A stretch of DNA of 9,387 bases from NCBI GenBank assembly GCA_023418705.1, contig JAEZYZ010000511.1, forward strand, positions 1-9,387, given 5' to 3'. Source of the stretch: Pseudomonadota bacterium (GTDB lineage: Bacteria > Myxococcota_A > Polyangia > Polyangiales > Polyangiaceae). The position numbers and the translations under genes are program-made. Every line of letters starts with the position of its first letter. Position 1 is the first letter of the stretch. The notes beneath the pieces were generated by a model that was not told the origin of the DNA, did not search any database, and saw only the letters and a list, made by a program, of their open reading frames with translations. This document shows positions 1-6,069 of this stretch, piece by piece.

Positions 1-258
1 CGCCGGCGGAGCAGGCACCGGCGGGGCCGCGCTGCGCACGGGCGGGGGCGGCGCAGCTCGTCCGCCCTTTGCCGGGGGGGACGGCGGCTTGGGCGCTGAC
101 AGTGACGGCCGCTTGGAGGGGGGGGCCGGTGCCGCGACCGGGCTGGAGGCTTTTTCTTTTCCCCCACTGCTGCGCCGGGGCGGCGGCGGCGGCATCGAAC
201 GGCTCTTCTCGGGACGTGGCGGAGCGGGCGGATCGTTTTTCGGCGAGCTATCAGCCAT
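1..258 (-). CDS. Proline/lysine/serine-rich protein, N-terminal part only (runs off left edge)
   Basis: A leftward frame opens at an ATG (256-258) and stays open for 86 codons to the window edge. The N-terminus begins MADSSPKNDPPAPPRPEKSR, then has five prolines at residues 23-27 and further proline clusters mixed with Lys, Arg, Ser and Ala, so it is basic and surely disordered. No domain, signal peptide or membrane segment is visible. Coding is supported by a change near base 250: to the right, every frame uses AT-ending codons and stops, while to the left the minus frame reads cleanly. The opposing plus frame is also open (bases 2-397) but beyond base 245 it needs rare codons such as CTA, TTA, ATA and GTA, so I consider it antisense. 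An alternative start is the ATG at 193-195, which has a purine-rich GAGAAGAG seven bases ahead; the 258 start has only a weak site. Function is unknown because any folded domain lies outside the window. Confidence 0.5.
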   Translation of the reverse strand, partial: MADSSPKNDPPAPPRPEKSRSMPPPPPRRSSGGKEKASSPVAAPAPPSKRPSLSAPKPPSPPAKGGRAAPPPPVRSAAPPVPAPPA

Positions 259-400
259 GCTTTTTGCTCTGGCGAGCTTACCACGCCCCTCAAAAGCCCA
301 AACACCGGCCAAACGGCCGGTACCTTCCGCGCCGCCTCCGGCTTCGATCGGGGGCCGAATACGCTTGCCACACCGCCGGCCGGGGCCGATCACCTGACCC
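259..400. promoter_or_regulatory. Divergent intergenic region between the leftward proline-rich gene and the glutathione transferase gene
   Basis: These 142 bases separate two divergently oriented starts, so they should hold promoters for both. They are less GC-extreme than the flanks, with short A and T runs around 259-300. I cannot pick a convincing -35/-10 pair on either strand. The one clear structure is the inverted repeat at 304-321. Confidence 0.4.
304..321. repeat. Perfect 7-bp inverted repeat (hairpin) in the divergent gap
   Basis: ACCGGCC (304-310) pairs perfectly with GGCCGGT (315-321) around an AAAC loop. Read leftward, the stem is followed by GTTTGGGCTTTTG, a moderately T-rich tail, so it could end leftward antisense transcription. 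It would also sit in the 5' leader of the leftward gene, or serve as an operator. The sequence does not decide between these. Confidence 0.4.
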
Positions 401-1372
401 ATGGGATTGTTGATCAAGGGTCGCTGGAGCACCGACTGGTACGGCTCGGACGAGCAGGGGCGGTTCATCCGCGAGCCGACCAAGTTCGGCGGGTGGGTGA
501 CGCGCGACGGGCGCTCTGGCTTCGCTGCGGAGCCGGGCCGCTACCACCTGTACGTCTCGCACGCCTGCCCGTGGTCGCACCGCACCAGCTTGATGAGGAA
601 GCTCAAGGGGCTGACCGACGTCGTGTCGATGAGCTCCGTCGATCCGTTCATGGGCGATGACGGCTGGTGGTTCAGCGACGCCGAGGGGGCGGGGCCCGAC
701 CCCATTCATGGGGCCAAGTACCTGCGGGACGTCTATCTGAAGGCGCGGCCGGACTATACCGGCCGCGTGACGGTGCCGGTGTTGTGGGATCGACGGGAAA
801 ACACGATCGTGTCCAACGCCTCCCGTGACATCGTGCGCATGCTCGACCACGAGTTCGTCGATCACGCTCGGGGCCCGGATTACTGCCCAGAAGGGCTCGA
901 AGACGCCATCGATCGCGAGATCGACGCCCTGTACGACGGGGTCAACAACGCCGTCTACCTAGCCGGTTTCGCCACCACTCAGCGGGCCTACGACGAGGCC
1001 GTGGGGCGGTTGTTCGAAGCGTTGGACGGCTACGAAGAGCGGCTCTCCCGACAGCGCTACCTGTGCGCCGACGTGATCACCGAGGCGGACTGGTTTCTCT
1101 TCGTCACGCTCGTCCGGTTCGATCTAGTGTACCACTACCACTTCAAGTGTAACCTTCGAAAAATCAGCGAATATCCCGAACTGTATGGTTTTTTACGTGA
1201 CCTTTACCAGCGCGCGGGGGTCGCGGAGACCTGCCGCCTCGACCACATCAAGCAGCACTACTATCGGAGCCATCCGACGGTGAACCCCCAGCGCATCGTC
1301 CCCGTCGGTCCCCTCCTCGGACTGAACGCACCGCATGATCGGGGACGGTTCGGGAGCGCTCCGGACGTGTGA
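401..1372 (+). CDS. yqjG: Glutathionyl-hydroquinone reductase (Xi-class glutathione S-transferase)
   Basis: Cytosolic enzyme of the YqjG/PcpF/ECM4 family. It reduces glutathionyl-hydroquinones to free hydroquinones and releases oxidised glutathione. The 323-residue length fits the family. The thioredoxin-like N-terminal half carries the catalytic cysteine in CPWSHR (C56-P57-W58-S59) within the family block HLYVSHACPWSHR, followed by RKLKGL and PVLWD. The helical C-terminal half has the family blocks YLAGFATTQRAYDEAV, ADWFLFVTLVRFD, HFKCNLR and HIKQHYY. The ATG at 401 gives MGLLIKGRW, matching how family members begin, although no good ribosome binding site precedes it. One oddity is SNASRDI (138-144), where relatives usually read NESSEI, a segment that contacts glutathione. 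Another is an AT-rich codon patch, including a TTA leucine codon, around 1120-1206. The gene stands 75 bases ahead of pyrC and is probably a separate unit. Confidence 0.93.
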   Translation: MGLLIKGRWSTDWYGSDEQGRFIREPTKFGGWVTRDGRSGFAAEPGRYHLYVSHACPWSHRTSLMRKLKGLTDVVSMSSVDPFMGDDGWWFSDAEGAGPDPIHGAKYLRDVYLKARPDYTGRVTVPVLWDRRENTIVSNASRDIVRMLDHEFVDHARGPDYCPEGLEDAIDREIDALYDGVNNAVYLAGFATTQRAYDEAVGRLFEALDGYEERLSRQRYLCADVITEADWFLFVTLVRFDLVYHYHFKCNLRKISEYPELYGFLRDLYQRAGVAETCRLDHIKQHYYRSHPTVNPQRIVPVGPLLGLNAPHDRGRFGSAPDV

Positions 1373-1447
1373 CGCGGCGCCCGGGAGCGCTCGGGCCGGC
1401 GCCTCGGGCTCCCTTGGGGTCGAAGCCATGCTACAAGCCGCCCCGCC
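1373..1447. other. Short intergenic spacer with GC-rich inverted repeat
   Basis: These 75 bases lie between the reductase stop and the pyrC start. GGCGCC occurs at 1376-1381 and again at 1398-1403, and GCCCG (1379-1383) can pair with CGGGC (1392-1396). This could be a weak GC-rich terminator without a T-tract. No pyrimidine-type attenuator or clear promoter was recognised. Confidence 0.25.
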
Positions 1448-1451
1448 GTGA
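1428..1451 (+). other. Possible 7-residue leader mini-ORF overlapping the pyrC start
   Basis: ATG at 1428 reads MLQAAPP and stops at TGA 1449-1451. The stop shares bases with the GTG start of pyrC in a GTGA overlap. A GGGG run (1416-1419) lies eight bases before this ATG, whereas the pyrC GTG has no ribosome binding site of its own. Translation of the mini-ORF could couple into pyrC, but an ORF this short may be chance. Confidence 0.2.
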
Positions 1452-2764
1452 CCCACCCGGACGAGCTGTTGGTGTTCAGGAACGTCCGCGCCATCGATCC
1501 TGCAGCGCAGCTCGACGGCGTGGTCGACGTCGTCGTGGAGCGAGGCCGCATCCAGCGGCTCGGGCGGGATGCCGGAGCGGAAGCCGCCGGCGCGGAGGGG
1601 GCCCGGGTCATCGAGGGTGCCGGGCGCTGGCTCCTGCCGGCCTTCGTGGACTTGCACGCGCACCTGCGCGAGCCGGGCCACGAGTACAAGGAGGACATCC
1701 GCACCGGGCTCCGGGCCGCCGCCGCTGGCGGCTTCGCGCACGTCTGCGTGATGCCAAACACCAAGCCGGTCAACGACACCCGCGCCGTCACCGAGCTGAT
1801 GCTCCGGCGCGCGGCGGAGTGTGGCGGGCCGCGGCTGCACCCGATCGGCGCCATCACGCTCGGTCAGCGCGGCAAAGACCTGACTGAGATGGGTGAGCTG
1901 CGCGAGGCGGGAGCGGTGGGCGTCAGCGACGACGGTCACTGCCTGATGTCGAGCGCCGTGATGCGCCGCGCCTTGGAGTACGCGAGCCATTTCGACATGC
2001 CAGTCATCCAGCACGCCGAGGACCACGAGCTGACCGCGGGCGCGGACATGCACGAGGGCGCCGTCTCGGCGCGCCTCGGTCTGCGCGGCTGGCCGCGGGT
2101 CGCCGAAGACGTGATCGTGGCGCGCGACATTCTGCTCGCGGAGTACGTGCGAGCCAAATACCACGTCGCCCACGTGTCCACTCACGGCGCCGTGCGCCTG
2201 ATCCGTGAGGCGAAGAGCCGCGGCATCCCGGTCACGAGCGAGGTCACGCCCCACCACCTGCTCCTGACCGACGCGGCGGTGCTCGGCTACGACACCGCGT
2301 GCAAGGTGAACCCGCCGCTGCGGGAGGACATCGACGTCGAGGCGCTGCGCCAAGCGCTGGCCGACGGGACCATCGACGCCATCGCGACCGACCATGCGCC
2401 GCACTCGACGCTCGAGAAGGACTGCGCCTTCTCGGAGGCATCACCGGGAATGATCGGTCTGGAGCTGTGTTTTGGCTTGTTGCTGGGCCTGACCGGGACG
2501 TCCGGTTTGACGCTCCAGCGCCTGATCGACGCGCTCTCCACCCGACCCGCCCAGATTGCAGGGCTCGAGCCGCCGCGCCTCCGTGAAGGGGCTCTGGCCG
2601 AGCTCGTGCTCGTCGACCCGGAGGCTCGCTGGACTCCCGTCCTCGAGCGGCTACGCTCCAAAAGCACCAACACCCCTTTCCTGAAACGCGAGCTACGCGG
2701 GCGCGTGCTCCTGACCCTGGCAAACGGCGGCGTCGCCTTCGACGCACTTGGAGGTTCTCGATGA
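1448..2764 (+). CDS. pyrC: Dihydroorotase, class I
   Basis: Catalyses reversible cyclisation of N-carbamoyl-L-aspartate to dihydroorotate, the third step of de novo UMP synthesis, in the cytosol. The 438 residues form an amidohydrolase barrel with all signature elements. These are DLHAHLREPG (D68, H70, H72 metal site and R74), PNTKPVND, the class I SDDG motif (160-163), QHAEDHE (H189), AHVSTHGA (H242) and ATDHAPHS (D315). KVNPPLR and the flexible-loop region SEASPGMIGLE are also present. With every ligand residue in place it should be catalytically active, not a degenerate pyrC' partner. The start must be the GTG at 1448: reading back in frame to the stop at 1370-1372 there is no ATG, GTG or TTG. 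Its last four bases overlap carA, so the two are translationally coupled. pyrB, often next to class I pyrC, is not adjacent here. Confidence 0.95.
   Translation: MTHPDELLVFRNVRAIDPAAQLDGVVDVVVERGRIQRLGRDAGAEAAGAEGARVIEGAGRWLLPAFVDLHAHLREPGHEYKEDIRTGLRAAAAGGFAHVCVMPNTKPVNDTRAVTELMLRRAAECGGPRLHPIGAITLGQRGKDLTEMGELREAGAVGVSDDGHCLMSSAVMRRALEYASHFDMPVIQHAEDHELTAGADMHEGAVSARLGLRGWPRVAEDVIVARDILLAEYVRAKYHVAHVSTHGAVRLIREAKSRGIPVTSEVTPHHLLLTDAAVLGYDTACKVNPPLREDIDVEALRQALADGTIDAIATDHAPHSTLEKDCAFSEASPGMIGLELCFGLLLGLTGTSGLTLQRLIDALSTRPAQIAGLEPPRLREGALAELVLVDPEARWTPVLERLRSKSTNTPFLKRELRGRVLLTLANGGVAFDALGGSR
2750..2754 (+). promoter_or_regulatory. Ribosome binding site for carA inside the end of pyrC
   Basis: GGAGG lies six bases before the carA ATG at 2761, within the last codons of pyrC. 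It fixes the carA start and supports co-expression of the two genes. Confidence 0.75.
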
Positions 2765-3927
2765 GCGGGCGACGACGCGCCTGGTTGGCGCTGGCGGACG
2801 GGACGGTCTTCGAAGGCGAGGCGTACGGGGCGCAGGGACCGTGCTCCGGGGAGGTGGTGTTCACCACCGGGATGACCGGCTACCAGGAGGTGCTGACCGA
2901 CCCCTCCTACTCGGGCCAGCTCGTCACCATGACGAGCCCGCACATCGGCAACACGGGCGTCAACCTCGACGACCCGGAGAGCAGCGACGGCGCGCCCCAG
3001 GTCGCGGGGTTCATCATGCGGGAGGCCAGCCTCGCGCCCTCGAACTGGCGAGCGGTCGAGTCGCTGGACGCCCATTTGGAGCGGCACGGCATCGCGGCCA
3101 TCACCGGCGTCGATACGCGGCGCCTGACCCGGCACATCCGCGACAAGGGAGCCCAGAACGGCTGCATCGGCAGCGAGCCGCCGGCCGACCTGGTGGAGCG
3201 GGCGCGCAGCGCCCCCCCGATGGAGGGCCTCGACCTGGTCGCCCGGGTGACCCCGAAAGCTCCGTATGCCTTCGACGCCAGCCGCGGCGATTGGAAGGTC
3301 CCGTTCGCGATCGAGCATCAGGTGCGACCGCTCAGCATCCGTCCCCCTCCGGGCGCGTCGCGCGAGCTGCACGTGGTGGCGATGGATTTCGGCGCCAAGC
3401 GCAACATCTTGCGCTGCCTGGTGGACTCCGGGTGCAAGGTGACCGCCGTGCCCGCCAACGCCAGCGCCGAACAGATCCTGGCGCTCGGCCCCGACGGCAT
3501 CTTCTTGTCGAACGGCCCCGGCGATCCGGCCGCGGTGAGCTATGCCGCGAACACCGTGCGCGCGCTGCTCGGCAAGCGGCCGATATTCGGCATCTGCCTG
3601 GGTCATCAGCTGTTGGCGCGGGCGCTGGGCGCCACCACCTACAAGCTGAAGTTCGGCCACCGCGGTCTCAACCAGCCCGTCAAGGATCTTGCCACCGGCC
3701 GGGTCGAGATCACCAGCCAAAATCACGGCTTCGTGGTGGACGTCGACTCGCTGAAGGGCGTCGCGCGCACCACGCACCTGCACCTGAACGACGGCACCAG
3801 CGAGGGGCTCGAGGCCCCCGAAGCCCGCGCCTTCAGCGTCCAGTACCACCCCGAGGCCGCCGCCGGTCCGCACGACTCGTTGTATCTGTTCGAGCGGTTT
3901 CGTCAGCTGATGCTGGCCGCAGGCTGA
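2761..3927 (+). CDS. carA: Carbamoyl-phosphate synthase, small (glutaminase) subunit
   Basis: The small subunit hydrolyses glutamine and passes ammonia to the CarB synthetase, which makes carbamoyl phosphate for pyrimidines and arginine. Its 388 residues match the usual length of about 380. The N-terminal CPSase small-chain domain shows GEVVFTTGMTGYQEVLTDPS and GNTGVN. The C-terminal class I amidotransferase domain has LSNGPGDPA (oxyanion region), the nucleophile C279 in FGICLGHQLLARALG, TSQNHGFVVD, and the rest of the triad H363/E365 in QYHPEA. The start is fixed by a GGAGG site six bases upstream and by the ATGA overlap with pyrC. Both genes supply UMP synthesis, so they form an operon. The large subunit carB is not in the window and must lie elsewhere. 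No pyrimidine or arginine operator is recognisable. Confidence 0.96.
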   Translation: MSGRRRAWLALADGTVFEGEAYGAQGPCSGEVVFTTGMTGYQEVLTDPSYSGQLVTMTSPHIGNTGVNLDDPESSDGAPQVAGFIMREASLAPSNWRAVESLDAHLERHGIAAITGVDTRRLTRHIRDKGAQNGCIGSEPPADLVERARSAPPMEGLDLVARVTPKAPYAFDASRGDWKVPFAIEHQVRPLSIRPPPGASRELHVVAMDFGAKRNILRCLVDSGCKVTAVPANASAEQILALGPDGIFLSNGPGDPAAVSYAANTVRALLGKRPIFGICLGHQLLARALGATTYKLKFGHRGLNQPVKDLATGRVEITSQNHGFVVDVDSLKGVARTTHLHLNDGTSEGLEAPEARAFSVQYHPEAAAGPHDSLYLFERFRQLMLAAG

Positions 3928-3977
3928 GTTGGCGCTCGCGCACCAAGGTGACGGGCTCGGGGCCCAGATGGGTCGAA

Positions 3978-5396
3978 ATGAACGCTAAGAGGACCATCCA
4001 TTTCGTCAGCTTGGGGTGCCCCAAAAACCGAGTCGACAGCGAGGTCATGCTCGGCGTCGCCGAGCGCGCGGGCTACGAGCACGTCGAACGCCCCGAGGCC
4101 GCGAGCGTGATCGTCGTCAACACGTGCGGGTTCATCGACGCGGCGAAGCAGGAATCGATCGACACCATCCTGGAGCTTGCCGAGCACAAGCAGGACGGCG
4201 CCTGTGAACGGCTGGTCGTCACCGGCTGCCTGAGCCAACGTTACCCCGAAGAGCTGGCCGAAGGCTTGCCGGAGGTCGATCACTTCCTGGGCTCGAGCGA
4301 CATGCTGCGGCTCGAGCACGTGCTCGGCGGGACGGCTCCGCGCGTGCTCGTGGGCAACCCCGCCGATTGGGTGGTCGGCGCCCGCGATCCGCGCACGATC
4401 AGCACGCGCGGCGCCAGCGCCTACGTCAAGCTCGCCGAAGGCTGCAACCGCAGCTGCTCGTTCTGCGTCATCCCCCAGCTGCGCGGCAAACAGCGCTCGC
4501 GCGCGCCGGCCGACATCGTGCAAGAGGTGCACCGGTTGGCCGAAGCGGGCGTGCTCGAGGTCAACTTGGTGTCCCAGGACACCGTGGCCTACGGGCGCGA
4601 CCTGCCGGAGGGCGATCTGGCGAGCGTCGTCCGGCAGATCGCCGACGTGCCGGGGATCCGCTGGGTTCGCTTGTTTTATTTGTACCCGGAGAAGCTCGGC
4701 GACGAGCTCATCGATCTGCTCGCCCAACATCCGCGCGTGTTGCCCTACGTCGACATGCCGCTGCAGCACGCCGCGGACGGCATGTTGCGGCGCATGCGCC
4801 GCGGCCACGGCGGGCGGCGCCTGCGCGATCTGGTGGAGCGGCTGCGAGCCCGGGTCCCGGACCTGGTCTTTCGCACGGCCTTCATCGTCGGCCACCCCGG
4901 CGAGAGCGCCGAGGAGTTCGAGGAGCTGTGTGATTTCGTGAAGTGGGCGCAGTTCGACCGCGTGGGCGTGTTCCGCTACTCGGACGAGCCGAGCGCACGA
5001 TCGAGCACGCTCGGGGCCAAGGTCGACCCCGCGACGATCGATCGGCGCGCGCGCAAGCTGATGCGCCTGCAGCAACCGATCAGCCGCCGCAAGAACCAGG
5101 CGCTCATCGGGCGGCAGCTCGAGGTCTTGGTGGAGGGCCCGAGCGAGGAGCACGACCTGGTGATGGTGGGTCGCCACGCCGGCCAGGCTCCCGAGATCGA
5201 CGGGATGGTCTTCCTGTCCGGGGAGCCCACCTCACCGGGCACCTTGACGACCGTCGAGATCACACAGGCCGCCGACTATGACCTGGTGGGAGAGGTCGTC
5301 TCGCCGTCGGCGAACGCAGCCGCTCCGGGCCCCCGCGGCGCGGGCTTGGTGATGAAGAGCAGCGACGGCCGCAAGGTGCTGCGCACCCTCGCGTGA
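3978..5396 (+). CDS. rimO: Ribosomal protein S12 methylthiotransferase
   Basis: Radical-SAM enzyme that adds a methylthio group to the conserved aspartate of ribosomal protein S12. It is 472 residues long, with three expected modules. The N-terminal MTTase domain has SLGCPKNRVDSE (C14), NTCGFI (C50) and VTGCLSQRY (C84), which hold the auxiliary iron-sulphur cluster. The radical-SAM domain has EGCNRSCSFCVIPQLRG (C156, C160, C163; CxxxCxxC), and the TRAM domain lies at about residues 373-440. SLGCPKN, PLQHA and the motif order favour RimO over MiaB. The ATG at 3978 gives the usual short lead-in; an in-frame GTG at 3948 would add ten residues and looks less likely. Ribosome binding signals are weak. 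The gene lies 50 bases after carA in the same direction, so it is probably co-transcribed. About 30 residues follow the TRAM domain, making it longer than E. coli RimO (441). Confidence 0.94.
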   Translation: MNAKRTIHFVSLGCPKNRVDSEVMLGVAERAGYEHVERPEAASVIVVNTCGFIDAAKQESIDTILELAEHKQDGACERLVVTGCLSQRYPEELAEGLPEVDHFLGSSDMLRLEHVLGGTAPRVLVGNPADWVVGARDPRTISTRGASAYVKLAEGCNRSCSFCVIPQLRGKQRSRAPADIVQEVHRLAEAGVLEVNLVSQDTVAYGRDLPEGDLASVVRQIADVPGIRWVRLFYLYPEKLGDELIDLLAQHPRVLPYVDMPLQHAADGMLRRMRRGHGGRRLRDLVERLRARVPDLVFRTAFIVGHPGESAEEFEELCDFVKWAQFDRVGVFRYSDEPSARSSTLGAKVDPATIDRRARKLMRLQQPISRRKNQALIGRQLEVLVEGPSEEHDLVMVGRHAGQAPEIDGMVFLSGEPTSPGTLTTVEITQAADYDLVGEVVSPSANAAAPGPRGAGLVMKSSDGRKVLRTLA

Positions 5397-5398
5397 CC

Positions 5399-5415
5399 CG
5401 GCGCGGCCAGCGCCG
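5399..5415. terminator. Hairpin between convergent rimO and lipoprotein genes
   Basis: CGGCGC (5399-5404) pairs perfectly with GCGCCG (5410-5415) around a five-base loop. It lies in the 27-base gap between two convergent stop codons, where a bidirectional terminator is expected. There is no T-tract, so its strength is uncertain. Confidence 0.35.
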
Positions 5416-5423
5416 AGGCCCGA

Positions 5424-5762
5424 TCAGTCCGGCGCGCGGATCGTGAAGACCGTGCTCGGGCTCGAGTCGTTGCCAACGCTGTACCAGAGCACGATCTCGT
5501 CGCCGATTTGAGCCTCGATGACCAGCGTGTAGCGCCCGTCGTCACCGGTGAACTGCCCCCAGCTCCTGCCGGCGCGCAGATTCGCCGCCTGGACGTGCGC
5601 GCGCGGCTTCACCGAGCCCGTGAGCGTGACCTGGCCCTCGGCGGTGGGACCGTCGACCTCGGGACGCCCGGGGGGCGGCAGCGGCAACGTCGGCGACAAG
5701 CACGCGACCGGCAACGCTGCCAGCAGCGAGGCAAGGAACACACGGCGAGCCCGACGGCGCAT
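5424..5762 (-). CDS. Small predicted lipoprotein with Ig-like beta-sandwich domain
   Basis: A 112-residue protein with a textbook lipoprotein signal: an Arg-rich n-region (MRRRARR), the hydrophobic run VFLASLLAALPVAC, and a lipobox LPVAC with the modified cysteine at C21. A short proline-rich tether (about residues 22-36) follows. A compact beta-rich domain covers about residues 42-110, with the pattern GQVTLTGSVKPRAHVQAANL, GDDGRYTLVI, QIGDEIVLWY and a final FTIRAPD. This layout, with a polar insertion, a DDGRY turn and a GDEIVL strand, resembles bacterial Ig-like or carboxypeptidase-regulatory-like repeats. The predicted place is the inner leaflet of the outer membrane. It converges on rimO and is divergent from the 896-codon gene, so the two may share a regulatory region. 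No binding partner or enzymatic function can be read from the sequence. The start is the ATG that places the Arg-rich run at the N-terminus. Confidence 0.8.
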   Translation of the reverse strand: MRRRARRVFLASLLAALPVACLSPTLPLPPPGRPEVDGPTAEGQVTLTGSVKPRAHVQAANLRAGRSWGQFTGDDGRYTLVIEAQIGDEIVLWYSVGNDSSPSTVFTIRAPD

Positions 5763-6069
5763 CGAACGCCAAGTCCAGCACGACCCGTGCCGCTTGCAAA
5801 TGCGCGAAACGACATCCTGGGTCGCCCATCATCCGCTAACCTGGTTGGCAGCAGCCCCAACGGCGTTGGCGCAGCGCGGTAGACCCCAGGGACGCTGCCC
5901 CTCGCCGGCGACGCCTCCGCTCCCCCACCGGGCTTCGCCTGAAATAGGGCCGAATCGGGCCAGTTCTGATAACGGCCAGGGTGCGGGCTCCGAACCACGT
6001 CGGCGCCCGGCTGCGGAGCGGCGGCGCCCACCGGGCCGAGCTGCTTAAATATGCGCTGAGCTTCGAGAA
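5763..6069. promoter_or_regulatory. Divergent intergenic region between the lipoprotein and the 896-codon gene
   Basis: About 307 bases with no supported gene; short frames here lack ribosome sites and coding-like codon choice. It should carry promoters for both flanking genes. Visible elements are a GTTGG/CCAAC inverted pair (5844-5848 and 5857-5861), an AT-rich TTAAATAT (6045-6051) about 20 bases ahead of the rightward start, and CTGATAAC near 5967, which resembles a -10 element without a convincing -35. None is assignable with confidence. Confidence 0.35.

Noticed and set aside
2..397. Plus-strand open frame at the left edge, Gly/Ala-rich, ending four bases before the reductase gene
   Set aside because: Beyond base 245 it uses many rare AT-ending codons and has no recognisable content. 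It is better explained as antisense of the leftward proline-rich gene plus non-coding DNA.
2287..3873. 528-codon minus-strand frame opposite pyrC/carA
   Set aside because: It is antisense to two confidently identified enzymes and its composition is typical of a shadow.
2748..3977. Long upstream extension of the rimO frame across all of carA
   Set aside because: It overlaps a clearly real carA in another frame, is Arg/Gly/Pro-rich shadow sequence, and RimO homology starts only at about 3978.
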